64,000 nt of DNA, from assembly GCA_963703125.1 (NCBI GenBank), contig OY969790.1:3224001-3288000 (forward strand), written 5' to 3'. Source of the DNA: MFD04716-140 sp963703125 (GTDB lineage Bacteria; Bacteroidota; Bacteroidia; Flavobacteriales; Flavobacteriaceae). Below the pieces are notes generated by a model, which was given only the letters and a program-made list of their open reading frames with translations, was not told where the DNA came from and did no database searches. A program made the translations under genes and the position numbers. This document shows, piece by piece, positions 46,251 through 56,125 of this stretch. The number at the start of each line of letters is the position of its first letter. The stretch's first letter is position 1.

Positions 46251-48455
46251 TTAAATTCTGGAGACTTTGTCGATGCCGTTAATTTGCTTCAAATTTGCGA
46301 TAAGCTTTTTAAGTATGCCATTGTTTTTAACAACTACGGTTATCTTGCCGGTGAAGGTTCCACCATCGGTACTAAAATTTAAGTTGCGCATATTTACATG
46401 CATGTTGTCCGAAATAATTTCCGTTATTTCACTTACAAGGCCCAAATTGTCAATCCCGGCAAGTTCTATTTCAGCCCTGAATTCTTCTTGGGAAGAATCG
46501 ATCCATTTGGCACTGATGATCCGGTACGCATAATTTGATTGTAGGGCTATTGCATTCGGGCAATTTTTCTTGTGAACCTTAATACCTTCATTAATGCTTA
46601 CGAAGCCAAAAACCTCGTCACCGGGAATAGGATTGCAACAAGGGGACAATTTATAATCCAGTTTTTCCTCTTCTTTGCCAAATACGAGCATATCGTATTT
46701 AGAGGTAATCTCATCCTTATTTATATCCTCGGGAACGGGAGTTCTTCTAATTTTGTTTTTAAAGAAACTAATAAAGGCATTGTTATATGAAGAGGCAAAG
46801 TCCCTTATCATCTGATTGTCAATAGAACCGATACCAACCCTATAAAAGAGGTCGAGACTGGTTTTTAACTTGAAAAAGACAACCATTTTGTTAATGGTAT
46901 CCTCGTTCAAATTTATTTTTTGTGATTTCAGTTTTCGGCGAAGGATTTCCTTGCCATCATCTGACATGGTTTTTTTCTCCTCCCTCAGTAAAGACTTTAT
47001 TTTTGCCCTAGCCCTTGCCGTAGTGGCATAATCCAACCAGTTTTGGTTGGGTTTGGCTTGATCTGAGGTTATAATCTCTACCTGATCACCACTATTGAGC
47101 CTTGTGTTCAAAGGCACTAATTTTCCATTGACCTTGGCCCCACGGGTGCGCATGCCTACCTCTGTGTGGATATTAAATGCAAAATCCAAGGGCGTGGCCT
47201 CCTTTGGAAGCGATTTTAGCTCGCCTTTGGGTGTGAATACAAAAATCTCCTTTGAATAGAGGTTCAATTTAAATTCCTCAACAAAATCTACCGCGTTGGC
47301 CGTAGAGTTTTCCAGAGCTTCTTGCAATCTGTTCAACCAGACTTCGATACCCTGTTCTTTCTGGTCTCCGTGCTTATATTTGAAATGGGCGGCATATCCT
47401 TTTTCGGCAATTTCATGCATTCGCTCACTTCTAATTTGCACTTCGACCCACTTGCCTTTAGGCCCCATAACCGTAATGTGGAGTGCTTCATATCCGGTAG
47501 ATTTGGGAGAGGATATCCAATCACGCAGTCGGACCGGATTGGGAGTAAAGTGGTCGGTAACTATGGAATAAATCTTCCAAGCCAGAAACTTTTCGTTCTG
47601 CTTGTTCGATTTATAAATGATGCGAATGGCAAACTTGTCATAAATTTCCTCAAAAGGAACATTTTGGGCCTTCATTTTTCGTCGCATAGAAAAGATAGAC
47701 TTCATTCTACCTTTAATGACATATTCTAAATTTTCTTGGTCCAATGATTCTTGAATGACCTTAGTAAATGCTTCTATGTAGGCCTGTTGCTCTTCTTTAG
47801 ACTCTTCGATTTTACCCTTAATGTCATAATAAACATTTGGCTCCGTATATTTTAGACTTAAGTCTTCTAGTTCGGTCTTAATATTGTAAAGTCCAATTCT
47901 ATGGGCCAACGGGGCATAGATGTACAAAGTTTCCGATGCTATCTGCACTTGCTTGTGCTCTGGCATAGACTCAAGTGTGACCATGTTGTGATACCTATCG
48001 GCAATTTTTATGATGATAACTCGAACATCGTCATTTAAGGTAAGAAGCATTTTTCTGAAATTCTCCGCCTGTTGCGAAGTGGTCATATCCTTTTTAAGAT
48101 GGGCAATTTTTGTAAGTCCGTCTACGATCCTCGCAACGGTTTCACCAAACATTCGTTCAATATCGTCCAAAGTATAATCAGAATCCTCGACTACATCATG
48201 TAGCAATGCTGCCGTTATTGAAACGGCGTCAAGACCTATTTCCGAAGCAACAATTTTGGCTACGGCGATGGGATGAAAAATATAGGCCTCGCCCGATTTT
48301 CTGCGCTGATCTTTATGCGCATCCATAGCGATCTCAAAAGCTGAGCGGATCATTTTTTTGTCATCATCCGTCAAAATTTGATAGCTAACACGCAACAATT
48401 CCTTGTACTGCTTGGTAATTTCCTTATTTTCTTTTTCTAGCGCCGCTTGAGTCAT
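46251..48455 (-). CDS. bifunctional (p)ppGpp synthetase/hydrolase
   Basis: A 734-residue RelA/SpoT homolog. The N-terminal hydrolase HD motif is intact (H86-D87 in LLHDVVEDS), so it can degrade (p)ppGpp. The synthetase domain spans ~240-350 (GRMKSIFSMRRKMK, YDKFAIRII, and YEALHITVMGPKGKWVEVQIR). The TGS domain is around 390-450 (FVFTPKGELKSLPKEATPLDFAFNIHTEVG) and the ACT domain ends the protein. The length is normal. This is the single long Rel of Bacteroidota. Confidence 0.93.
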   Translation of the reverse strand: MTQAALEKENKEITKQYKELLRVSYQILTDDDKKMIRSAFEIAMDAHKDQRRKSGEAYIFHPIAVAKIVASEIGLDAVSITAALLHDVVEDSDYTLDDIERMFGETVARIVDGLTKIAHLKKDMTTSQQAENFRKMLLTLNDDVRVIIIKIADRYHNMVTLESMPEHKQVQIASETLYIYAPLAHRIGLYNIKTELEDLSLKYTEPNVYYDIKGKIEESKEEQQAYIEAFTKVIQESLDQENLEYVIKGRMKSIFSMRRKMKAQNVPFEEIYDKFAIRIIYKSNKQNEKFLAWKIYSIVTDHFTPNPVRLRDWISSPKSTGYEALHITVMGPKGKWVEVQIRSERMHEIAEKGYAAHFKYKHGDQKEQGIEVWLNRLQEALENSTANAVDFVEEFKLNLYSKEIFVFTPKGELKSLPKEATPLDFAFNIHTEVGMRTRGAKVNGKLVPLNTRLNSGDQVEIITSDQAKPNQNWLDYATTARARAKIKSLLREEKKTMSDDGKEILRRKLKSQKINLNEDTINKMVVFFKLKTSLDLFYRVGIGSIDNQMIRDFASSYNNAFISFFKNKIRRTPVPEDINKDEITSKYDMLVFGKEEEKLDYKLSPCCNPIPGDEVFGFVSINEGIKVHKKNCPNAIALQSNYAYRIISAKWIDSSQEEFRAEIELAGIDNLGLVSEITEIISDNMHVNMRNLNFSTDGGTFTGKITVVVKNNGILKKLIANLKQINGIDKVSRI

Positions 48456-48498
48456 CGTTATCTAAAATACGTCAATCTTTACCATTTACCAACAAAAA

Positions 48499-49725
48499 TC
48501 ATGCCCGTAGATTTCGGATGCGGGCTATTAAGGGAGGATGTGAGTAGTGCATAAAAACATAGGCAGGGTGGGGGGTTAGGTTGCTCAAACTATTTTTCGA
48601 CAGTTTTTTTAGCGACGTTATCAACGGGAATGCCGCAAATGTATTTTTTGCAAAATCATCGGCCTGGTATTCGAATTTTCGGGACATATAGTTCATTATC
48701 AATCCGGTAATTTCGGAAATTGGACTATATAGAATTCCAAAACCAACCAAAGCAGCGTGAAAGCTAGGTCTTGAAACCCCTATCGCCAAGGAGATTCCCT
48801 GATTGTTTATAAAGAGGGATAAAATAAATAGAGTGATACCGGTCAAAAGAACAGTGGCTACCAGATTGAATATTATGTGCCTACGCTTGTAATGACCAAC
48901 TTCGTGGGCAAGAACGGCTACAATTTCATCTTCGTCCAAATCATTTATTAGGGTATCGTATAAGGTCACCCGTTTTTCTTTGCCGAACCCCGAAAAGTAG
49001 GCATTGGCCTTCGTCGATCGCTTTGAACCATCAATCACAAAAATGTTATTGAGTTCAAAACCTACTTTTTTGGCATAGGCCTCGATCTTACTTTTAAGGG
49101 TTCCCTGTTCCAAGGGGGTCTGTTTGTTGAATAGAGGGACGATTAGCTTGCTGTAGAAAAGATTCATGAACAATGAGAAAATTGCCACGATCGCCCAGGC
49201 ATATATCCAAAAATTACTACCCGCCCATTGATAGAACCAAATGATGGCCGCAAGGATACCGCCTCCTAAAATAGCCGACATGACCCAACCTTTAAGCTTG
49301 TCCAAGAAGAAAAGCCTTCTGGTTGTTTTATTAAAACCGAACTTTTCCTCAATAACAAATGTTGAATAGTACGAAATAGGTGTGGTGATTATATCACTAC
49401 CGAACATTATAATGCCAAAGAACAATAAAGCCGCTACAATTTGATTGTCAGAAATTCCCTGTACTATTGTGTCGACCCATTCAAAACCACCGAAAATCAA
49501 GAAACATAGGGTGAGCAAGAATGAAAAGGTAGAAGACAGCAACCCAAACCGATACCTTGTTTTTTTATAATTCTGCGATTTTTGATATTCATTCACATCA
49601 AACACGTCGCTAAGTTCGTCTGGCAATGGGTCATGGAAACGTTGTGCGTTGAGATAATCCAACACGGTTTCCATTACAAACTGAATAGATAGAATGGCTA
49701 TAATTACATAGAAATAGATGTTCAT
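48499..49725 (-). CDS. M48-family (Ste24-like) membrane metallopeptidase
   Basis: A 408-residue protein with about seven hydrophobic helices and the zinc motif LAHEVGHYKRRH (H274, E275, H278), with the third ligand in KFEYQADDFA near 356. The layout matches CAAX-type proteases, which in bacteria act on membrane proteins or peptides. It is encoded just downstream of the RNA methyltransferase gene on the same strand (36 bases). Confidence 0.88.
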   Translation of the reverse strand: MNIYFYVIIAILSIQFVMETVLDYLNAQRFHDPLPDELSDVFDVNEYQKSQNYKKTRYRFGLLSSTFSFLLTLCFLIFGGFEWVDTIVQGISDNQIVAALLFFGIIMFGSDIITTPISYYSTFVIEEKFGFNKTTRRLFFLDKLKGWVMSAILGGGILAAIIWFYQWAGSNFWIYAWAIVAIFSLFMNLFYSKLIVPLFNKQTPLEQGTLKSKIEAYAKKVGFELNNIFVIDGSKRSTKANAYFSGFGKEKRVTLYDTLINDLDEDEIVAVLAHEVGHYKRRHIIFNLVATVLLTGITLFILSLFINNQGISLAIGVSRPSFHAALVGFGILYSPISEITGLIMNYMSRKFEYQADDFAKNTFAAFPLITSLKKLSKNSLSNLTPHPAYVFMHYSHPPLIARIRNLRA

Positions 49726-49761
49726 TGAATACGTTTTTAAGGCAATTAATTCTAAACCGGC

Positions 49762-50574
49762 CTATTGGAACTTTCTTTGTCTCTTGGCTTCAAAGATAAG
49801 TATTGCGGCGGATACCGATACATTCATGGAATCTATTTCACCTTGCATGGGAATTATGATGTTCTGGTCCGATTGTGTAAGCCATTCCTTCGTGAGCCCT
49901 GTGGATTCAGTCCCTACGACAATGGCAGTAGGCCCTATAAAACTAGATTCTGTATAGTTGATTGAAGCGGATAGTGCGGCACAATAGATTTTGACTTTAT
50001 GCTTTTTTAGGAATGAAAGTATTTCAGAGGTTGATCCCACGGCCACTTGGTTCGTGAAAACGCAACCTATGCTTGATCGTATGATATTAGGATTGTACAG
50101 GTCACTTTTCGGATTTGCAATGATCACTAAATCCAGGTTCGCAGCATCGGCCGTGCGTAAAAGTGCCCCAATATTGCCCGGTTTCTCGGGTGCCTCCGCA
50201 ACCAATATTAAAGGATTTTCATTCTTGAACTTTATATGCTCCAAACCATGGGACTTGCTTTTCGCTATAGCCAAGACGCCTTCGGTTGTTTCGCGATAGG
50301 CTAATTTTTGATACACCTTTTCCGAGATTTCAATTAGTTCAGGCGGGAATTTTGAGGCACTTAGTAAATCGGAAATCCTTTCATGGGAAATAATCGCACT
50401 TTGAAAAAGAATGTTTTCGATTTGATACCCTCCTTTAAGGGCAAGTTCCAGTTCTCGAACACCTTCTACAACAAATAAACCTGATGTTTTGCGCTCCTTT
50501 GATTTTTCTTTCAAAGAAAGGACCTTTTTTATCAAGGGGTTTTGTAAACTTTCAACATACTTGATGGTGCCCAT
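49762..50574 (-). CDS. TrmH/SpoU-family RNA 2'-O-methyltransferase
   Basis: A 270-residue SPOUT methyltransferase. The N-terminal RNA-binding domain (QNPLIKKVLSLKEKSKERKTSGLFVVEGVRELELAL) precedes the catalytic domain: NIGALLRTADAANLDLVIIANPKSDLYNPNIIRSSIGCVF, VVGTESTGLTKEWL and PMQGEIDSMNVSVSAAILIFEAKRQR. It methylates a ribose in rRNA or tRNA; the target cannot be told from sequence. Confidence 0.9.
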   Translation of the reverse strand: MGTIKYVESLQNPLIKKVLSLKEKSKERKTSGLFVVEGVRELELALKGGYQIENILFQSAIISHERISDLLSASKFPPELIEISEKVYQKLAYRETTEGVLAIAKSKSHGLEHIKFKNENPLILVAEAPEKPGNIGALLRTADAANLDLVIIANPKSDLYNPNIIRSSIGCVFTNQVAVGSTSEILSFLKKHKVKIYCAALSASINYTESSFIGPTAIVVGTESTGLTKEWLTQSDQNIIIPMQGEIDSMNVSVSAAILIFEAKRQRKFQ

Positions 50575-50633
50575 TGCGACAAAAGTAAATAAAAGAGTCC
50601 TTCTGCGACTTATGGTTAAAGCTAAAAGATATT

Positions 50634-51410
50634 ATGAGGAAAATTATGGTTATACTAGTATTCTTGGGACTTATAAACTGTAAGGAATTCCAGGGCGAAA
50701 TAAAAACCGATACAAGCGAAACCAACTTGGAAGCGGAAGTTTCACAGACCGAATATCCCGAAAATTTTTTGAAGGTACTGGAATCGCACGGAGGGCTAAA
50801 AAAATGGACAAGCAAGCGCACTTTGACATTTGAAATCCCCAAGCGAGATGCATCGGAAAAACACATCGTTGATCTATATTCAAGAAGCGATAAGATTGAA
50901 ACGACCCATTTTTCAATGGGTTTTGATGGCGACAAGGTATGGCTCAAAGATGCTAACAATGAATACAAAGGCAACGCGGAAGTTTACCATAATCTTATGT
51001 TCTATTTTTACGCAATGCCTTTTGTACTTGCCGACAAAGGAATTCACTACACAGAAACAGAGGACTTGATCTTTGATGCGCAGCACTATCCGGGTATCCA
51101 AATTAATTTTGATGATGGGGTAGGAGCGTCCTCCAAAGACGACTATTTTCTGCACTATGACCCAGAGACGTATCAAATGGCGTGGTTGGGGTACACTTTT
51201 ACGTATGGAAGTAATGAAAAATCGGGCGATGTGAAGTGGATCCGATATGACGATTGGATAAATGTTGACGGAGTAAAATTGCCAAAGTCCATTACTTGGT
51301 ACGCATACGAGGGCAGGGACCTAAAAGAACCAAAAAGTAAGGTAGCATTTGAAAATGTAAGCTTAAATGAATCTCCGAAACCTGCCGAATTTTATGAAAA
51401 GCCAATGTAA
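50634..51410 (+). CDS. hypothetical lipoprotein (DUF6503-like)
   Basis: A 258-residue protein with lipobox LGLINC (Cys16). The body begins YPENFLKVLESHGGLKKWTSKRTLTFEI and runs through beta strands resembling LolA/outer-membrane lipoprotein-sorting folds, with YYLHYDPETYQMAWLGYTFTYGSNE-type segments. I recognise it as the DUF6503-like family of Bacteroidota; function unknown. Confidence 0.75.
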   Translation: MRKIMVILVFLGLINCKEFQGEIKTDTSETNLEAEVSQTEYPENFLKVLESHGGLKKWTSKRTLTFEIPKRDASEKHIVDLYSRSDKIETTHFSMGFDGDKVWLKDANNEYKGNAEVYHNLMFYFYAMPFVLADKGIHYTETEDLIFDAQHYPGIQINFDDGVGASSKDDYFLHYDPETYQMAWLGYTFTYGSNEKSGDVKWIRYDDWINVDGVKLPKSITWYAYEGRDLKEPKSKVAFENVSLNESPKPAEFYEKPM

Positions 51411-51586
51411 AACTTGAGTACCTCCATAGACTGGAAACTCATTTAACATAATTAAAGGTTAAAAACGGACTGTCAAAAAAATATTCTCTTTTTTTGGTTA
51501 TCTTAGAATAAAGAGTTGGTACATACTTGCACTTGGACCGCTTTCTTTAGTGTAATTTACGCTTTATGTGAGCATATTTTAGATTT

Positions 51587-51829
51587 ATGGAACTATTGTT
51601 TTTTGGAATAGCGAAGGATATTGTTGGAGAAGCGCAGTTGAAAATGGCAGAAGATGGCCCAAACCTAAAATCGGTCGGTCAACTGAAGAAGTACTTAGTT
51701 CAAGAATTCCCCGAGTTTTTGAATCTAACTTCATTTGCCGTAGCCGTAAATAGCGAGTATGCCGAAGATGACGTACCTTTGGGATGGAATGATGAAATAG
51801 CCATCATTCCACCGGTAAGTGGAGGATAA
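51587..51829 (+). CDS. moaD: molybdopterin synthase small subunit MoaD
   Basis: An 80-residue ubiquitin-fold protein (MELLFFGIAKDIVG) that ends in the double glycine SGG, the site thiocarboxylated before sulfur transfer to precursor Z. It opens the Moco operon and overlaps moaE by one base (TAATG). Confidence 0.93.
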   Translation: MELLFFGIAKDIVGEAQLKMAEDGPNLKSVGQLKKYLVQEFPEFLNLTSFAVAVNSEYAEDDVPLGWNDEIAIIPPVSGG

Positions 51830-52248
51830 TGAAGAAAACTACTGTTGAAATAGTTGATAATATAGATGCTTCCCAAGTGTATGATGAGCTTTCACATGCA
51901 CAAAGTGGGGGTATTTGTGTTTTTGTAGGCAGTGTACGCGAGTTTACGGATAACGAAAAGGTGGAGGGCCTGGAGTTTGAAACCTATAAAGGGATGGCGC
52001 TTAAGGAAATGGAAAAAATTGCGCAGGAAGCCATTGCGAAATGGAATTTGAATAAAGTGGTTGTCCGCCATGCAATAGGGGCAAAGAAGGTCAAAGAACC
52101 GGTAGTCATAGTGGGTGCTTCCTCGGCCCATCGTACCGAATGCTTTGAAGCGTGCCGTTTTTTAATAGACACGCTAAAAGAAAGAGTGCCTATCTGGAAA
52201 AAGGAGATATTCAAGAACAAAACGGTTTGGGTTTCCGCCCATCCATAA
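51829..52248 (+). CDS. moaE: molybdopterin synthase catalytic subunit MoaE
   Basis: A 139-residue MoaE with GGICVFVGSVREFTDNEKVEGLEFETYKGMA, the conserved HAIGAKKV and SAHRTECFEACRFLIDTLKERVPIWKKE with active-site lysines. With MoaD it makes molybdopterin from cyclic pyranopterin monophosphate. Confidence 0.95.
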   Translation: MKKTTVEIVDNIDASQVYDELSHAQSGGICVFVGSVREFTDNEKVEGLEFETYKGMALKEMEKIAQEAIAKWNLNKVVVRHAIGAKKVKEPVVIVGASSAHRTECFEACRFLIDTLKERVPIWKKEIFKNKTVWVSAHP

Positions 52249-52253
52249 GCTAT

Positions 52254-53237
52254 ATGTTGATAGACAACCATAATAGAACCATTAATTACCTCAGATTGGC
52301 GGTTACGGACCGTTGCAACCTGCGATGCAATTATTGCATGCCTTCCGAGGGGATCGATTTTGTTAAAAATGACAAACTTTTTACCATTGATGAACTCTGT
52401 ACACTAAGCGATATTCTGGTCTCACAGGGAATTGATAAAATTCGAATTACGGGAGGTGAGCCTTTTGTTCGAAAGGACCTGATGGTGTTGCTTCGGCACC
52501 TTTCCCAAATAAAGGATTTAAAGGATATATCGGTTACCACGAATGCCACTTTGATAGGGCCATATATTGATGAATTGAAGGCATTGGGAATTAAGAATAT
52601 AAATGTCAGTCTGGATGCCATCAATAAAAAGACGTTTGAGCGTATTACGAGACGGGACCAATACGATACGGTACACGGCAATATTTTGCGATTGATCACG
52701 GAAGGTTTTAATGTCCGTATTAATTTCATTGTGCTTGAAGGCCAAAACATACAGGATTTGCTACCGGTTCTAGAGCTCACAAAGCACTATGATGTTTCGG
52801 TCCGGTACTTAGAGGAAATGCCCTTTAATGGAGGCTCCAAATCGTTTGATACGATCAAATGGGATTACAAACATATTTTGGATTTCATAAAAGTAGAGCA
52901 TCCCGACTATTATAAGTTGGATTCCCCTGCCACTTCCACCTCGATCAATTATAAAATACCAGGTTTTAAGGGCACTTTCGGGGTAATACCCTCCTTCAGC
53001 CGTACGTTCTGCGGTACCTGCAACCGCTTGCGCATTTCTGCCACCGGAGAGGTAATTACATGTCTTTATGCCAAACCAAGCAATAATGTACGGGAAATTT
53101 TACGGGGCCCCGACCCTGTGGAAAATGTAAAGGCACATATCCTCAATGCAATCGGAAGCAGGGCAAAAACCGGTTTTGAGGCCCAAGAGAAATATGCAGG
53201 TGTATTTTCAAATTCCATGACCTCAATAGGTGGATAA
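52254..53237 (+). CDS. moaA: GTP 3',8-cyclase MoaA (radical SAM)
   Basis: A 327-residue radical SAM enzyme; the ATG at 52254 (MLIDNHNRTINYLRLAVTDR) is the usual start, five bases after moaE, and a longer upstream reading would overlap moaE. The SAM cluster cysteines are C21, C25 and C28 (CNLRCNYC), the second cluster is FCGTCNRLRISATGEVITC, and the protein ends in the GG needed for activity. With MoaC it makes the pyranopterin from GTP. Confidence 0.95.
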   Translation: MLIDNHNRTINYLRLAVTDRCNLRCNYCMPSEGIDFVKNDKLFTIDELCTLSDILVSQGIDKIRITGGEPFVRKDLMVLLRHLSQIKDLKDISVTTNATLIGPYIDELKALGIKNINVSLDAINKKTFERITRRDQYDTVHGNILRLITEGFNVRINFIVLEGQNIQDLLPVLELTKHYDVSVRYLEEMPFNGGSKSFDTIKWDYKHILDFIKVEHPDYYKLDSPATSTSINYKIPGFKGTFGVIPSFSRTFCGTCNRLRISATGEVITCLYAKPSNNVREILRGPDPVENVKAHILNAIGSRAKTGFEAQEKYAGVFSNSMTSIGG

Positions 53238-53711
53238 ATGGAAAAAAAATTATCACATATCAATGAAAAGGGCAATGCCGCCATGGTAGATGTTTCCGGG
53301 AAACAAAATTCCGTGCGTACTGCCATTGCATCGGGCAAAGTGTTGTTCCCTTCAGATGTCTTTGAAATACTGTCTTCGAACGATTTCCTGAGTGCCAAAG
53401 GAAGCATCATTCAAACCGCGGTTATTGCGGGGATTCAAGGTGTAAAGCGCACATCCGATTTGATCCCGCTTTGTCATCAGCTAAATCTTTCAAAGGTGCA
53501 GATCGATATTGAACCTGTTCCCAATGCACTTCAAATTACCTGCAATGTAAAATGTACCGAGAAAACGGGTGTGGAAATGGAAGCTTTGACAGGAGTATCC
53601 GTCGCAGCACTCACCATTTATGATATGTGCAAAGCACTATCGCACGACATTCAAATTTCTGGAATTGAATTGGAACGGAAAACGGGAGGAAAAAATGATT
53701 TCGAGCGCTAA
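53238..53711 (+). CDS. moaC: cyclic pyranopterin monophosphate synthase MoaC
   Basis: A 157-residue MoaC with KRTSDLIPLCHQLNLSKVQ, CTEKTGVEMEALTGVSVAALTIYDMCKALSHD and the final GGK. Partner of MoaA in forming cPMP. The start lies directly at the moaA stop; the gene overlaps the mobA start by 17 bases. Confidence 0.95.
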   Translation: MEKKLSHINEKGNAAMVDVSGKQNSVRTAIASGKVLFPSDVFEILSSNDFLSAKGSIIQTAVIAGIQGVKRTSDLIPLCHQLNLSKVQIDIEPVPNALQITCNVKCTEKTGVEMEALTGVSVAALTIYDMCKALSHDIQISGIELERKTGGKNDFER

Positions 53712-54292
53712 ATTGTATGGATTGGTCCGATCTGGCGGTAAAAGTACCCGTATGGGCAACGATAAGGGAATGATTGTGTATCATGGCATTCCCCAACGGG
53801 AATATCTTTATAATCTGCTGGGTTCCTTTTGTGAACGGACTTTTATGAGTGTCCGCAGGGAACAAGTCCCCGATTTACCTTCTGGAATTGAAACAATAGT
53901 TGATGAAGATGTATTTCGCGAGACCTTACAACGGACTGTTATCCGCCCACAATGCATATCCAAACGTCGCATGGCTCGTTTTGGCCTGTGACCTGCCGTT
54001 GATGGACGGTCAAGCACTGCAAGAGCTTATAAATGCACGGGATGTTGAAAAAAAGGCCACTGCCTTTGCCCTGAAAAGCAATCCTTTACCAGAACCGCTC
54101 TGCGCAATATGGGAACCCCGGGCTTTGGCCGAATCCCTATCCTATCTACAAGGTGAAAATGGCACCTGTCCACGCAAATACCTTATACACAGCGATGTGA
54201 AATTGGTTTTTCCAACGAATGAAAATGTATTGTTGAATGCCAATTCGCAAGCCGAATATGAGACTGCAAAATCAAAGCTCGGAGTATCATGA
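53695..54292 (+). pseudogene. mobA: molybdenum cofactor guanylyltransferase MobA, frameshifted
   Basis: The gene begins at ATG 53695 (MISSAKLYGLVRSGGKSTRMGNDKG, the MobA nucleotide-binding motif at residues 13-25). After VFR (CGC 53917-53919) the frame breaks. The rest continues in the next frame as GPYNGLLSAHNAYPNVAWLVLACDLPLMDG, the family's second block. Removing one base of GAGA (for example A at 53921) gives CGC GGA CCT and a full-length protein of ~198 residues, the E. coli size. The extra base is not in a homopolymer. As it stands the product is truncated; it could still be a sequence error. Confidence 0.88.
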
Positions 54293-55359
54293 AAGATCAA
54301 ATACGCTATTCCAGACAAACTGTTTTAAGGGACTTCGGTGCGGAAGGCCAAAAGAAGCTCAAACAAGCGAAAGTTTTGGTAGTGGGTGCCGGCGGATTGG
54401 GGGTACCTGTACTTACCTATCTCAACGCCATGGGCGTTGGTACGATAGGAATTGTGGATAACGATGAAATTTCCCTTTCCAACCTCCATAGACAAGTGCT
54501 TTATAATGAAACGGAGATCGGTAAAGCCAAAGTTAAGATTGCCATTGAAAAATTAAGTGCCCAGAACTCCGGAACCAATTTGATTGGTTATGAGACTTTT
54601 TTGGGGGTTGATAACGCCTTGGAAATCATACAAGCTTTTGACCTTGTCGTAGATGCTACTGATAATTTCCCTACCCGGTATTTGATCAACGATGCCTGCA
54701 TCCTCTTAAACAAACCTTTTGTTTATGGCGCCTTGCATAGTTTTGAAGGGCATGTGAGCGTTTTCAACTATCAAGGGTGACCATCGTATAGATGTCTGTT
54801 TCCAAAAATGCCCACCCAACATGAAATTCCCGATTGCAATGCGAATGGTGTTCTTGGAATCGTACCCGGAATCATCGGAAATTTTCAGGCATTGGAGGTG
54901 GTTAAAATGATTACAGGAATAGGCGAGGTGCTGTCTGGTAAACTATTTATTTACAACGGATTAACTCAACATATACAAAAAATAAAATTCCCAAAAATTC
55001 AGCAAAACTTCAATCTTACCGAGTTAAAACAGAATTATGAATTTAAATGTGCGCCTGTAGTACAATCCATTGGAAGCCTTGAATTCTGGAACTTGATCAA
55101 GAATGAAAGAATTCAATGCATTGATGTTCGCACCCCTCGGGAATTCGATGCCTTTCATCTTTCCAAAACCTATAACATTCCGGTTGAGGAGATTACAGGT
55201 CGCTTGAAGGAAATTCAATTTGATATACCGGTCTACTTTCTTTGTCAATCAGGGATTCGTAGTCAAAATGCCATTTTAAAGATCCAGGAAACAAATCCAA
55301 AGGCAAGTTTGATCAATGTAAAAGGGGGCATAAATAACTTACAGGCCTATGTTGCTTAG
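54289..55359 (+). pseudogene. moeB: MoeB/ThiF-type MPT-synthase adenylyltransferase with C-terminal rhodanese, interrupted by an in-frame TGA
   Basis: Two open segments in the same frame: 54289-54780 and 54808-55359. The first has the ATP site (VLVVGAGGLGVPVLTYLNAMGVGTIGIVDNDEISLSNLHRQVLY) and ends YQG-TGA. The second picks up PSYRCLFPKMPTQHEIPDCNANGVLGIVPGIIGN. Read through, TGA (54778-54780) sits exactly where the conserved GGPSYRCLFP motif has its second glycine (GGA). The last ~90 residues are a rhodanese domain with the CQSGIRS active-site loop. A single G-to-T change explains it. If real, MoaD activation is lost unless there is another MoeB or readthrough. Confidence 0.85.
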
Positions 55360-56125
55360 TATTGAAGGGTTGGTACTGTTATGTATTGGATTCTTCATTG
55401 TGTCAACCCTATATTCCTCAGTGGGCTTCGGTGGTGGGTCAAGTTACCTGGCACTTTTGACCCTTTTTTTAGGGGGATTTTTCGCCATCCGCTCCATTGC
55501 CCTTATTTGCAATCTGGTCGTTGTTTCGGGCAGTACCTATCTCTACTTTAAAAACGGACACGCCAGATTAAAGGACTTTCTGCCCTTTGTACTTACCAGT
55601 ATTCCATTGGCATTTATAGGGGCTTCCTTTAAATTGCAAGAGCATGTATTTTTTATTTTACTTGGCCTTTCGTTGGTTACCTCTTCTATTTTTCTGGCCT
55701 GGCAGACTTTTACGATCCGTAATACCGAAGAAAGGGTTAAAACCTACCCCAAGTACCTGAGTTATGTTTTGGGAGGTGGCATCGGACTGTTATCAGGTTT
55801 GGTGGGTATTGGTGGGGGTATATTTTTGGCCCCGGTATTGAACCATTTGCGATGGGACAAATCGATTAAAATTGCCGCCTTGGCCAGTTTCTTCATTTTG
55901 GTGAATTCCATTTCAGGATTGGCAGGTTTGGTAAAAGGCGATATGTTGCAACTTCCTTGGAAGGAAACCTTGGCTTTAATGTTTACGGTATTTCTGGGCG
56001 GACAATTGGGTATTCGTCTCAGTTTAAAAAAATTGACCCCCAATGGTATTAAAAGGGTCACGGCACTTTTGGTTTTTGCCGTGGGAATACGGGTATTATT
56101 AAAAAATGGACTAGGATTATTATGA
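55349..56125 (+). CDS. TSUP (TauE/SafE) family membrane transporter
   Basis: A 258-residue membrane protein with ~8 helices and the TSUP signature repeats: YSSVGFGGGSSYLALL and VLGGGIGLLSGLVGIGGGIFLAPVL. It may export or import an anion such as sulfite. It overlaps moeB by 11 bases and the tlpA-like gene by 4, so it belongs to the Moco transcript. Confidence 0.88.
   Translation: MLLSIEGLVLLCIGFFIVSTLYSSVGFGGGSSYLALLTLFLGGFFAIRSIALICNLVVVSGSTYLYFKNGHARLKDFLPFVLTSIPLAFIGASFKLQEHVFFILLGLSLVTSSIFLAWQTFTIRNTEERVKTYPKYLSYVLGGGIGLLSGLVGIGGGIFLAPVLNHLRWDKSIKIAALASFFILVNSISGLAGLVKGDMLQLPWKETLALMFTVFLGGQLGIRLSLKKLTPNGIKRVTALLVFAVGIRVLLKNGLGLL

Noticed and set aside
52152..52253. Longer N-terminus of moaA
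   Set aside because: It would overlap moaE by about 100 bases; the ATG at 52254 gives the normal MoaA start.
53900..54292. Independent gene in the second half of mobA
   Set aside because: It lacks an N-terminal nucleotide-binding motif and continues MobA exactly after a one-base shift.
54289..55359. TGA read as glycine (alternative genetic code)
   Set aside because: The stop sits at a conserved Gly, but TGA ends other genes here (for example 1413-1415, 56123-56125 and 57193-57195) in the ordinary way, so a reassigned code is very unlikely.
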